64,000 nucleotides of DNA, taken from positions 7,812,001 to 7,876,000 of the forward strand of contig JABWDB010000008.1 in the NCBI GenBank assembly GCA_019614645.1. The letters run 5' to 3'. Numbering within the stretch: position 1 is the stretch's first letter; each line of letters starts with the position of its first letter. The DNA comes from Stratiolaelaps scimitus. Its lineage: Eukaryota > Arthropoda > Arachnida > Mesostigmata > Laelapidae. The translations under genes and the position numbers were made by a program. The notes beneath the pieces are model-generated. The model did no database searches, was not told the origin of the DNA, and was given only the letters and a program-made list of their open reading frames with translations. Positions 49,589 to 62,111 of the stretch are shown here, piece after piece.

Positions 49589-50345
49589 TGTGTTACTTTT
49601 AGCACACAATTGATATTATGGTATATAATAACAGCACTGCCTAATACCTTGCCCTGTTGTGTGCATTGTGCGTTTTTAAGACGGGTGGACATGTTGCGTC
49701 CAACTGGGTCAAGGCTGCTATTTTCTGCTTCTTAACAAACATTTCTTGCATGAACAGGATGCATCACTCCGTTGGCTCGTTCGCCAAAGCAGCGCCGCAT
49801 CGCCGTTTCGCAGACGCTCGGAGGCTGCTATGTCTATATATATATAAATAATAGAACAGCGCACAAACTACGAGCATCATTATTATACTAAATATTATCG
49901 AAAGACATGAGATGATGCCATAGAATAGCGACAATGATTATGCTTCGCCACGCCTTGCGATCGAAGCGAAGTTCGATACGGCCACCATTGCTGGCACCGT
50001 TCGCGTTCCTTCGACCGATCCATCCGTCGTCAGCCACTGAAAATTGCCAAAACCGGGTACACAGCAGGGCAACGGCGGTGAGAGCGTCATGATGGCTGGA
50101 ATTGCTCAGGGACTTCGCTCAACATGGCCCGGTGGCGGACAGAACCATTTTGCTGGTTGCGGCATCCGCTGCCAATCGTTCAACTAGCAGATTCGCGATC
50201 CGCGCGCATGCATTGAATAGGGCAATCAGTTCGGACGGTAAATGTCACCGACCCACACGAGTTCTAATGGTTTTCTTGAATTGTTTCGGCAGCTGATATA
50301 CAGTGGAGTCATAGCTCGTGTGATGCTACCATTCGTGATGATGGT

Positions 50346-50440
50346 TTGAGAGAGAGAGCCAGCGAGAGAGAGAGAGAGCGCGTGCGCGCGAGAAGGAGAG
50401 AGAGAGAGCATAAGGAATATATATATATATATATATGTGT
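50346..50440. repeat. (GA)n-rich and (TA)n simple repeats
   Basis: A purine-rich run of GAGAGA type at 50346-50408, interrupted by gcgcgtgcgcgcg, followed by (TA)n at about 50418-50436. Confidence 0.9.
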
Positions 50441-52644
50441 AGATCAATTTGATCTCAATTACGTCGATACGACGAACGGCCGGATCCAGCCAACCGATTC
50501 AAGGCGGCATGTTATAGGCGCCGGTGTTACGCGGCAAACATTAGTACCCTTGCTGTCACTACGAGCGCTACTATTGATGCTAATCGCGATAGACGATGAG
50601 CTGAAATCGAACGTCGGGCAATGATGAAAACAAGGTCGATTTTGAAACGTTCAATTTCACCATGCGCCGTAACGAATAGTTACGAGACAGAATTTGTCTG
50701 TCGTATGCCAAGTGAAGCAAAAAAAAAAATCATGTGCTATATTATATTATAGTTGGCAATGATAATAAATAGAGTGGGACTGGGCCGCAGCTCGTCCCGT
50801 ATTCAGATGATTGTGCGCAGTAGGTCGTGCAAAACAGCCCTGGTCTATCTTGGGAACTGAGTTGATCGGTCGTTAGGCGAAAGGTATAGCAGTAACACGC
50901 TTCTTGCATACATACACACCTCGTAAAATAAACTATAATCATTTGGCTGGAGCTGGAAAATTCGAAGTTTATCTAGAGAGCAAAGACATATGTGCACACA
51001 TTGCCCTTATAGGTCAATGGTACACGAACATACTCGACACTAGTTTGAATTTCATAGCGAGGATATAAACTAAAGGACGTCAAAGCTATTATTGAGTTTG
51101 AGAACGCCTGTGGAGCATATGAGAAATCATTTGCCTTTTCAGCTGACATTTAGCTAGACTTCGTGACTCGATATCAGGTTCATCAATCCTACTATAACCT
51201 GCAGTGCTCAAGATCCAGTCGAGAAGACAGCGTGTGCATAATGTAGCCCTTTACGGACGCGGGGCCACAAACCGTTTCTAGTTTATCTTTCTCGGATCGT
51301 ATTGCCCATGGAGGAAAGGCGTCACATAGGGGAGTCAGATCTGCATGGCTCCAATGCGCCGCACTTCGTCTGAACCGTCTGCAACCCGTTGCAAATTGGC
51401 TGACTGGGAGCTTACGAACCAGGGCATACATGGATATCGGATCATGGCGCTCGGCCCATGAATATCACGGTTTGAATTCTGGCGAAGCTAAAAACGTCAC
51501 CATTTTCCTATCATGACAGATACAGTCTATGTGGCAAAATGGCGCCCTCAACTCTAACCGTGCAAATTCTGCACGGAACATTGCGGGAGCTTGTCACGTT
51601 CTCGCTCAACACTATCCTTATAGAACTGGCTTTGCAAGCGATAAGATGACTCAAGGACATAGACTCATATAGAAACAGACAATCTCTGGCCATACAGGGT
51701 GGAAGGGGCACATTTATTTATGACATATTGACCTGTCTATGTCATTCGATTTGGGTGATAACTGCTTATTAGTGCTGATCGACTTTCTCAGCTCTTTACT
51801 TTTCGCTTACAATTTCCAGCTCGTTGTGAAATGTTAGCTTCTTAAGCATACGTACAGCACATGGATACGATGTGTTACTGTTATCTAATGGAAATTGTGG
51901 AGGTTGGTATACACAATCCCCTCCTATATATCCCTCCAATTAGCGCTGACCCGCTCAGCACATTACCTAGTTATTTACTTAACCCACATCGAGCCTATGG
52001 GTTAAAACGGGCCTCTTGTTGTTGCGGTGGTCCCGAATTGAATATCCTCTTAGATAAATACTCGTTAACAACAAGCGCATATCAACAGCCATTACCAGTA
52101 TACGGACGGGCATTGACTCTGTTGCAGCCCATAGGTTTTCTAACGAAAGATAACATTTTGCAGTCGTAGCTCTAGAGGTGTCTATGTTTGTTTTTGGGGC
52201 GGAGGCAGCGATGTCTAATGGCAATCATGTCTCTGTATCTATTGCAAACGATGTGGCAATCTGTAGCTCGCCAGTGCACCCGATATAAAAGTTACCGAGC
52301 GTAACAAACACTGCAGCTTAGCAGCTGGCACAGGCGAGATTTAGGATCGCGGGCACAGCTGTCTGGCCCCCAGAGAGGGATCCGACTGCGCCACCGCGAG
52401 CTCCATCCACTAGGCACACGCTATCCCATCGTATCGTAATACCATATGGTACAGTAAAATAATTGTCACAAGAGGACCCAGCAGCGGTCGGCCGAGAGGA
52501 TCCGTGCGAATAGCTGTTGCCCTCCGTTGCAGATTGTTGTTCGCTTGTCTGTGGTATCTTTAAATAAACGAAGGTAACAGCTTACAATAAATTCTATCAT
52601 TAATATAGATAGCCATCGTATGCTAAGATTAGTTATTATGCACA
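50441..52644. other. No supported gene
   Basis: Scattered short frames. Near 51437-51475 a degenerate B-box-like GGTTTGAATTCTGG follows tcatggcgctcggccc and may be an old SINE head, but I could not find a second copy. Confidence 0.35.
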
Positions 52645-52800
52645 TGCGTTAAAGTTGCTGAGTTTCTGGCTGTAAAAAGCCGGAAGCCGCAGGTTCGACC
52701 CCCGCGACCTGGTGACATTTCGAGAACTTAAGCGCTGGACAAAACTGCAGTTTCGTCAGTAAACAATAACTTTGTATTGTGTCGTATTGTTATGTAGCAG
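52645..52800 (+). mobile_element. SINE-b copy 2 (tRNA-like head, intact B box)
   Basis: AGTTTCTGGCTGTAAAAAGC and CCGGAAGCCGCAGGTTCGAC carry a strong pol III B box, GGTTCGACCCC, at 52692-52702. The tail (AAACAATAACTTTGTATTGT) aligns with that of the 32940-33110 copy. This copy is the less decayed of the two over the promoter. Confidence 0.65.
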
Positions 52801-54880
52801 GGAGCAGACGTATTGGGGTATAATTTAACGTGATGCACTCAATTACGATCTTTATACTCAGATGCAAGAATTGGAAACAAGGTCACATACGACGTTGAAG
52901 GACAGCTGTTCGCTGTTACGACATTTTGAGGAACACGTGAGAAACAGCACGTATCTAAAGATAAGAAGATTGGCGGACGGTCCCAAGCTTGATAGTGAAC
53001 ATATACCCCTGACAATTGTTGATACAAGGCAAACAAAATTAGCACAGAGAGGGATAGAGGGTTGACTTAAATCAAATAATGTTGGCGATTGAATGCATTG
53101 CGATTTAGGCAGGTGGTCGTTTTCAGCGATTTTCTAGATGCTAACAACGAAAGCTGAAGATAGGATTTTAGAGGATTGGAGATCGAGAAACGACGTGAAC
53201 GAGGTGTCCACAGCTGGAGCTGTGAACGAGGCTTCCGAGGTCGGCTGGTCAAGAGGCAACAATGACGTCGAACGTACGTTTAGAATGGCATAAAAAAAAG
53301 TTAGAGTGGCGAGCAGTCTTGCAGGCTGATTGCGTGGCCGCGGCTCAAGCGTAGTATAAACGAGCGAGTGTTGTGAAACAATGGTGTTGTGTAGATCAAG
53401 CGCATGGCAAAAACCTATATATTATTCCCTTTAAGGCTTGCGTCCTCGACGCAAACCTTAACCGCGTGTCTCATGTGAAAAGACTTGGAACGCTTTCAAG
53501 GATCAGTAGAAAATTTTCACTTGCTTAAAAAACAAAGAAAACATGAGGGACACACATTTTTTTCCAGACAGGCTTGGATAGGAGCCTCTTGAAGAACAGT
53601 GGCTGTTCGTTTCATGATCCGCCTTGACACCGTGTACAATTTCGTAGGCTGCTAATTTCCTAGTGAACGATTGCCAAGCCCAGCGCTGCTGCTTCTGTTG
53701 ACGGTGACGAGGGGCAATCGATGGGCTTCTATGGGTCGGGGGTGGTGGTGGAGGGAATTTTTCGCCTCGTGACTCAACTTGACGCTATTGTTCTGGCTGA
53801 TGCCGCAGTTGTTCCACAACGTTTTTCATCTTTTCTCGATAGTTTCTCTCGTGCCCCTCCCTTGCTCGCCATCCACTTCAAATCAAAGCTGCTGGCACTC
53901 GAAGATACGTCCGTCGAATCAACCGACAGGAACCGCCAGATCCTCGAAGTACCTTGGGCTCCTCAGAAATTGCCCCGTCCCGACGTCGCCCCCTACTCCA
54001 ATCAATGTTCGCAGTCAAATGGTTCGTTTCTTTCACCCGTTTGACAGGAGGGGAAGTTCGGTAGCTTCGTGGTCTGCTGTGAGGAGAAAGGCGGAAAGTA
54101 TTCGATCAAAAAATGAGTGAAATGAGTGTCTAGTCCTAGCCGTCTTTGTTACTCTGACTTGCGAGCACTTCAGGGCGCAGCGTTCGGTGGTCTCTTGAGA
54201 TCTGAGGAACAGCAGCTAGCAATGTGTAGATACGTACTGGAAAACACTGCGTATCAAGATAAAAGGGCATAGAGACATCTGGCTCTCGACTTTGCCATTG
54301 TACTCGACGCTTAACAATGCAATACAATATACATTCAATTCCCTTTATTGACCAAAGGTTTGATGGATTATTAGCTTCGCCTAGGAGTCTGAACTAACGT
54401 TGGTGGTTCGGTGTTTCGTAACCACGGGTGCTAAGTTATACGAATTTATCATCTCCGCACGCTGTATCGGCACTGGGCAACGCGGAGATGTCGGCTCTTC
54501 GTCACACATCCAGCAGATATGTATTCGTAGTAAAACGTAGTTATCTCGTTCCTCGTCATAAGTGTTCTTCAGTCAATTGCCGTGTGGAAAGAAGCCGGCC
54601 ACAATTTTTCACTCTATAGGTCAACCAAACTGCTCGACGCACGTACCCCATTAAATAAATGGCAACCCCATCAAATTGAGTGGAGCCAGGTGGTCAGGAA
54701 TCATATCAGGTTCGAGATGACCGTGTGATCCCATAACCAACATTAGAATCAATAACTAATTAGGTGCCACAACGTGAAAATCACTGGATCGGAACGGCGA
54801 GGAAATCGTCAAACAAATTAAATAATAGTAAAAAAAGTCACACCTATTGCGATGATGATAACGTCAAGATTAGAAGAAGT
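52801..54880. other. No supported gene
   Basis: Two overlapping + strand frames at 53721-54044 and 53779-54120 (107 and 113 codons) are in GC-richer sequence but have no recognised domain. The rest is AT-rich. Confidence 0.3.
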
Positions 54881-54936
54881 GGCTCAAGGGCGGCTCACTA
54901 ACGGTAAGATATCAGTTAGTGAGCCGTTCTTGAACC
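54881..54936. other. 56-nt hairpin with 22-nt arms
   Basis: GGCTCAAGGGCGGCTCACTA and AC (54881-54902) pair with GTTAGTGAGCCGTTCTTGAA and CC (54915-54936), 19 of 22 positions, around a 12-nt loop. The inner 12 bp are perfect. The size is close to a microRNA stem but the flanks do not extend the pairing. Confidence 0.55.
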
Positions 54937-55627
54937 GTTGCCGGCACCCTGAGCGGTGTATAGAGAAGGGGATGAGGGCGACTTTTAACCCAATGTGAAG
55001 ACCCACAGCGAAAATGGTGAGTGATGGCAAAGACACCATAACCATCGAAGTCGGTCGCGTCAACCGATTCTGTGATAGAGCAATCCGCAAAGCGAAGGAA
55101 TCAATGAGGACGCGGCTTCTGCTGTTGAATCTGCGACTCAGTTGAGGGAACGAAACAATTGTAAAAAGCTGTTGGCATAACGACCATAAGTGACGTTAGC
55201 ATCGTTCAACGATGACGGTATAGGAAACATATATTAGAAAAAAAACAGTGTGAAAGATGTAATGTATTGCGGATTGCTAAATACGACCAGACGTCGATAT
55301 GCAAGCTATCTGAATATGTTGATAGCAATAGTCGCCATAGCGTTTGCTATAAAAGCCACCGCCATGGGTGGTCCTACCTACAAAAGACATGCTGTATCTG
55401 TCGTGGCGCTAATGTTTCGTAAACTATATAATTTCATATTGCCAGTTATTGTAAATCATGTATGAGAAAAAGGTTGATGTCACAAGACTATAGGCGAAGC
55501 GACCATAAATTGGAAAAGTAAGTAAGATTCGTATATGGCTTCGAACGTTGTCTGTGGGAATCGACCCAGGACGCACCTTTGACTGCAACTCACGGCCTTT
55601 CCCGCGAAGCCATCGCTTTGTATATAT

Positions 55628-55717
55628 GCCAATACCATACGTATATACACATACACATATATATGTATGTAGACGTGTACGTATATATATATATATATAT
55701 ATTATAATGGTATTGGC
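55628..55717. repeat. Fold-back element with 11-bp inverted ends
   Basis: GCCAATACCAT (55628-55638) and ATGGTATTGGC (55707-55717) flank about 68 bp of TA-rich sequence that itself contains inverted ATACATA-type repeats. The layout is like a small MITE or a palindromic microsatellite. Confidence 0.7.
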
Positions 55718-58560
55718 CGTATACCCATCGGTTGGCCCGTAGAGCGTGGCAAATTGTATCCCTATAAAACATATTGATTATAACATAGTAAGGCCCGTTT
55801 GATGTCGCGTCGGCCTGCGTTATCAACATCCACCTTCAGATGCTGTCATTCTCTTTGAAATCAGAGTCGTCGGTCGGTTAATGCTAGTAGCTATCGCCCT
55901 GCTCCGGCTGATCCAGAGACACAATGAATGAACACAAAAGTCCTCCCACACAGCGCTTTTTGCCAAGGTAATCCTCGTCAGTGGCGTTGACGTTATACAA
56001 GAAAGGTAGTGACACTACAGAGCGATACGCGCAAACAACAACCGTTGGCTAGATCTACTACAAAATCATCCCACGGCGTCATTGGACATTGTGTGGCGAG
56101 TTATATAAAGCTCAGCCTGTCCCGTATATAAAAGTCACGAAAACATTTATCTGACAGCACGGGGGATGTCACAATGGGATTCCGTAGTAGTAGTACTAGT
56201 TGTAATAGCAGTTTTTATGCGCCTAGCTCAGGCTCGAAAACGGCACGATCAAATACGACGGTAGGAAACGACACCAGTGTGAGGTCAAATAGCAGTTTTG
56301 CCACACTGGTCTCTGATGATACAGTAGACGCGTTGGTGTATTCATCTGTCTGTTAGGAGATAATCTGTTTGTTAGCAAGTCAAGCATCAGATCGCTGATG
56401 CATATCAGGATATCCTCAGTGACTACGCAAGCTGAAGCGTCTAGGTAGCACACTCGTGGTCCGTTGGAAAAGCTCACGTTTTTTTGTGGTCTGTCCGCGA
56501 TTCTCGTTCGTTAACAGAATATAGTAGCGGATGGTCCGGCCGTTTCGCGTTCCTTGTGCATTCGACGAGCCTTAGAAACGCTTCGGTGCCCGTAGCATTT
56601 CTATGAAGCATCATAATTATAATTTGTAGTTTTTTTTGTTGTTTAGATAGTGTTCTCTTTGTTATGACTGAGTGAGAAATTTCGTCAGACGTTGAAGGCG
56701 TCTTGAAATTCAGAACAATTTTCTATTGCCATATGCACGGGAGTCGGTGTGTCCCAGCTCATAAATCGTTGGTGGCGAGTTGGTATATCATTGTTCATTG
56801 CCACGAACACATATATGACTAGATGTACAGCTATAATACATGTATAGGAGACGCGCTATCTGTTGCAGCTGATATAACAGGTGTAAGCTAGAGATGTCGA
56901 CGACGTTCATGACCCACCACATCCCGATGGATACTACATTGACTAACTTTTGATTTGCTATTGGGAGTTAGACAGAATCACTTAAAATCCATGTAGAGAC
57001 CCTGATGTGCCCCACAATATATTTCGATAAGCGCTGCAGCGCATGGCGGACAGACAGCGTTGGCCTGAAAATGCCAACTAATTCCATGATGGCTATCCCG
57101 AGCGATCTCTCTGCCTCTCCCTCGATCAAGTGGCCTGGAGCAAAGACTATAAAGGCCTATTAGGTGATAGGGCCATACTACGGCCCGGTAGGCCGCCGTC
57201 GATTAGTGGTGGTGCCCTATTGAGATAGCGTATCGTCGAAGTGAACTGATGAACACAATGACATCTGCTGGCACAAGAGCTCAGCAAACGCTGTCGCGTA
57301 TCACGGTATACTGAATGACAGAGAGAGGGAGAAGACAATAGGTTACGTGGTGTTCAAGCAACTACAAACGCCCAGCGAAAACACGTAGACAACCACACAC
57401 ATACACGTGCACACGCACAGTTTTTCCCATTTGCTCACAAAGGGTGGACTGGCAGCATTTCGTGTGTTGATTATCGGGGAAGGGCGTCTTCTCAGTTGGG
57501 TCCGCTACTGGTAGATGCCGACGATTCACAAGCTTAACAGCAGTAAAAAAATATGGCCGTGCAACTAGAATTACTCAATGGCGGGTTGATGGTGTGCAGC
57601 GCTCGTTTACGCGACAAGCAATACCTTGACTACAAAATGTGCAAAATTCCTCGAAGTTTTAAATGGTAAGGTGTCATCATGTTTGGGCAAGGCAATCGTG
57701 TACAATAAACGCTTAACACATATGGCCTTCGTGGCTCAAACTGTCTATTGAGCCGTCTCTCTTGCTAGTCATAATAATAATAATAAAAACAATAATAGTT
57801 CACCCAGGATCTCCAAAACATGTTGTTGCTTCCACGGTCTGTCACAAGCAACCCATACCCTAGTCGCCGCGATAATCCAGTATAGCTGTGTTAATTAAAA
57901 TCAAACGCAACTCTTTAAATCGAAGCAAACAGAATCCGCCCAAAACAAGCAAGATTCCTTCGCCCATGACGGAGCTCGTCTCCATCCGCATTGTGACATC
58001 TATCCACAGAATCAGTCCGCGCATTCAGGGTGCACTTTTCTCTCTCTCTCTCTCTCTCTCTTGCTCGCTTTCTTCCTTCGTGTCTGCCTTTGGGCTGCGT
58101 CATCCCGAAGCTGTGTCAGTGACGACGATCGGATGTCACGCTGTGCAACTTGTTGTCCGCGACTTGTTGTTGTTTTTTTGTTGGCTTGGGGTCGCCATCA
58201 TCAACGGCAACAGACAGGGCGGACAGCAAACAACGTTTGAACCGCGATACGGGAAGGCCACGAGCAGTCAGTCGAAGCGGCACAGTCCTGCCACGTGTGT
58301 AAGTAAGCACAATTGCAGGCAGCATAGCGGTACCCGTAGCGGAACGTATGGATTTTTACGGACAGGGTCGAGTGGGCGGGTGGCCCGATTCGCCGTTCGT
58401 TCCTGTACATCGTGATCAGGTGCCGCCGTTGCTCTCGGCGACCTACCGCCGCCATAGTTTTACCTTCCACCTGGCGGGACCGTGTGGCCAGCTCGTCAAG
58501 GCTGCCTAGGCACGGCATTGATTACGGTTTGGCGACACATTCAGCTGGAAGTGGCTTGCC
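55718..58560. other. No supported gene
   Basis: Includes (TAA)n at about 57769-57784 and (CT)n at about 58038-58061. A 175-codon frame (57888-58415) spans the (CT)n run as a Leu/Ser repeat and is not convincing. Confidence 0.35.
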
Positions 58561-58760
58561 AGCGATCGCTCGCGAGCACCGGCCCCCTGCTGTATTCATG
58601 GATAGATCCCGCAATATATCTATATTTCGTCTTAGTTGTTGCCCTCCTCGTCGATTTCGTGCGTTCAGGATCGCTGCTGGTGTCCGCCGCGAAATTAGGG
58701 CCGTGGCTCGAAAAAAACAAGAAGGCTCAGGAAGGTTCAAGCGTCACCGGTAGACAGTAG
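58561..58760 (+). CDS. Candidate coding segment with one membrane helix
   Basis: The frame reads QRSLASTGPLLYSWIDPA, then the hydrophobic IYLYFVLVVALLVDFV, then SAAKLGPWLEKNKKAQEG, and stops at 58758-58760. Codons are GC3-rich (GTC, GCC, CTC, TTC). The layout suggests the C-terminal helix and short tail of a membrane protein. A weak acceptor (tggcttgccag) sits just before 58563 and no upstream exon is assigned. Unrecognised. Confidence 0.28.
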
Positions 58761-61690
58761 ATAATGTGTGGCCGTTTCCGACGTCTCAACGACTGAGCAG
58801 TCCCGTGGCGATATCGATCTAGCGCGACAGTCGGAACAGATTGAATTACCCGCCAGCAGTAGGCATCACGAAGGTCTTCGGTCACGTCGTTAGCGTACGA
58901 AATCACAGTAACGAGCGAAGTCGTACGATACGAATCAATGTGAAGTCGAAGATAAAATGCGCCTAAAAGCGCCTGAAATTTCTTAGTATACGCGTCGGCA
59001 AAAGTACCTCGACATTAGCAGACACCAACCTAGTCGGTTCTTTTCTACACGTCAACGACGACCGCGGCATAAAGCTTCTTTGTTCAACGACGCTACCCTG
59101 ATGTGTCGTTCACCCATCCTAACCTAAGGTGAACAATGGATTTGCAGCGCTCAGTGGCAAGCCGAAACAGGGTTCTCTACAGGACCAATTGATATCGTAC
59201 ATGTAGACAGACTTTATCGCCCACAGTAACGCCTATGGTGTCACGGCACAGCTATCGACTGCAATGAGACGACCGCACATTGAGAACGGCGATTGTCGAG
59301 TCGTCATTGCTCTATTTGCCAGGCCCCGCCTAGCACACTGGTTAGTGAAACAGAGAGAACGCTGTATCAGCCGAGATATCGGTAACCGCGACCGGCACGG
59401 CCAGTGCCGGACGAAATCGATATATTGCAGTCGTAAATATCTGTCATCGGCAGTGCAATTGGTAATCTCTATCGAAATCCGCGAAGGAAACCGCCTTGTT
59501 TTTACTGAATGACCCCGCAAGTATCCTGTTCGTGGTTAACAACACGCCGGTTAGAAGTTAATACAACTTTCTCAAATTGTAACTCTCGGATAAGTCGGTC
59601 TCAGAGATTGTCCGCGATTGAACTCGACGTCTAGGGAGAATTACTATGTCTTTATATATATGCAGTCATTTGGGACGCATTGGGGACAGGGTGTCAGGCC
59701 GAGACTGTGATCATGAGGCTTCTTATTCAGTCCCTTACCATAACAAGTTAATATTAGTATTAGTAGTATTAGTTAGATTGTAGTATTAGTTACCAGTGTC
59801 ATTCGTATTGCGATATATTGACCAGAAAAAGGGAACATTTTACATTCACGTGTCAATGTGGTGCGCCATGGATCTCTTCAACATCGGGTTACTATTCAAA
59901 AGTACGTTACCGAGCGCTAGCATGGACTGCCATCACAACCCAACAAGTTAATGCCTTTCCAGTTATATAATGAGGATTTTAAATGAGGATGATGCCGATG
60001 AAATAACAACAACAACTATCAATAGGATTTATTTACTATTCATCATATATATCATCATCATACTATCATCATATATTGTGGCGATGTAGCGAAATGCCCG
60101 GTGTCTTGGTGACGACACGACAATGCTGTCGATAAGTAAAGGTAAATATTACTCAAGGTCAGTTGCTAACATCCAACCCCGTCCATGTGGGATGAGTTGA
60201 CTCGACGGCCGGCCGGCCGTCCGATCGGCCGAATCCCTGAGGGCCAGCTGTCAGTTCCGATGGACGCAAGAGTTGAGGAGAATTCGAGCTGTTGCTCGTT
60301 TTGTGTGTTTTCTTTGTCCGTCGATTTTCTAATGATTCAAACTGATCGAAATCGTGGAGAAGAAAGGTCTCCCGACCCGTGTCTCCTTCATTTGAATGAT
60401 AAATGGAACGTCGAAACCGGCCGCACCTCGCGGACAGAGAACGAAATATTTCGAGGCCATGAACTATTAATAATAGTTAAATGAAATAACTCGATAGGTT
60501 GTCAGTCAACATCGATCCACCGCAAGATCTGGTCTCATCTCGCAAAAATACTTTCCTAAACAACTGTTCGTTCACTATTCTAATCGAATAAGCGCAATTT
60601 CGAAGGAGGGATGTGTTAGTCACAAGAACATCAGCTGTAATCGTGCGCAGGGTAAACCTGCAGTTGAATGCGGCGGCGGAGGCTTCGCGGCGGCTGATTG
60701 TGCTTCTGCCAGTGCATGAACTGGTGCATCGTCAAGGCGTCAACGACTGACTACGATACGCTTTGGCGCGTTCTCACGACTGTCTTTTCGGTAAAACATC
60801 CATGACAACGAGAATAGCCGCCTAGCTGACGCGCCACGCGAGCTGCCGTTCGTGGTTCGTGTTTAACATTTTCAACCTTTTCTCAGCTTCGTGTCGAAGA
60901 CTGAGCAATTTAAGAGCGGGCGTTACCATAACATTTCTGTAGCATCACCTCTATGTGTGTTTGTTTCGATAACCTGACAAGATATCGAGCTTCTACGTAA
61001 GTACAATAATATAGATCAGTATTCTCTCTTTTAGTCGTCTTCGGTCTTTCTTTAATAAATGACTTTTATAGTACAGAGACGACAAACACAGAAATGCATA
61101 CTCAGTCTGCCATTCGCGAGCGGGCTTTTGGTATGTAAGCGTGCTAAGAAAGCTAAGAAAATCCAGCTTAGTAACACCAATGGAACAACCAAAATGCTAT
61201 CAAATAATAATATAATTCAGCTTAGGAATAGCAACAGAATAATAATAATAAATAATGATAATATGGCCAACGTACCATGAAGGTGTGACGATCAATTTCG
61301 GCGCAGACCTTCTCACCTGGATGCCGATGCTCTGAGAATAACATAAAAATGTACCGTAAACCAGTAGCTGCCGGCAAGGTTCGCCAGATCAATGAAACGT
61401 CCCGAAAAATGGACTCACTACTGTAAACGAAGGCATGGGTGCACCTTCACCTCGCGTCGTGCCAGCTTATCTGGGTTAGTTAGCGAAGTCGGCCAAGCCC
61501 CGGAAATTGCCGCCGGATACATATAAACGAGGGATTAACGAGCTGTCTTAAGCTTGATAAGAGAAGCCGGACGCCTGATAACTAGCTATCGGACCAGCTG
61601 AGCGCGACACATGTGGCAAATATGCTTCTCGAAGGGAACCAAGCATCAGCCATTCGTTGGCAGTGCATTACACGAAAGATCGACATATTG
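58761..61690. other. No supported gene
   Basis: AT-rich with (ATTAGT)-type repeats at about 59752-59790, (ATC)n-like repeats near 60040-60075 and (AAT)n near 61200-61260. Short frames only. Confidence 0.35.
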
Positions 61691-61719
61691 AAACTCTCTC
61701 TCTCTCTCTCTCTCTGCAG

Positions 61720-62111
61720 CGCATCCGCAAGTCAATTCGAGGCACATTCAGGCCAGTTCAGTCTTGTCTCACACAGATAAACCTTGTGGCCTTGTCGTTT
61801 TGTCGACCCTCTTTATACTGTTGGGCAAGGCGTGCTATGTTGTCAATACTAAAGACAAGGCCCTGTCAGAAGTTTGCTGGAGTATCAGGAGTAAAACCTC
61901 CCAATAGCAATTACGTACCTACGAATTTCAGTGCCTGTGATAGCCTACACCGAGTTACTGAGGTGGTCGTTTGTGTATGAGCGTGTACAGGCCGATGCCG
62001 CCATACGCGAACGGGCTTGCTTTTCTGCTGGCAATACGGACACCACTGCTGGCAATACGGAATCAGACGAAATAGTTACATGCAAAACCATCTACTGGTC
62101 TATGTGTCAAA
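61720..62111 (+). CDS. Candidate two-exon segment of an unknown gene
   Basis: An acceptor after a (CT)n tract (ctctctctctctgcag) opens exon 61720-61890. It holds a hydrophobic stretch (GLVVLSTLFILLGKACYVV) and KDKALSEVCWSIR and ends before GTAAAA. Exon 61932-62111, after acgaatttcag, reads PVIAYTELLRWSFVYERVQA, has two copies of (S/T)AGNT(D/E)(T/S), and ends CQ plus one base at GTAAGT. The phases match (1 to 1), with A+TG making Met. The intron would be only 41 nt, at or below the usual animal minimum, so the second exon may instead pair with a more distant one. The 21-nt in-frame repeat favours coding. Confidence 0.3.

Noticed and set aside
57888..58415. 175-aa frame
   Set aside because: It owes its length to a (CT)n run read as Leu-Ser and has no protein-like features outside it.
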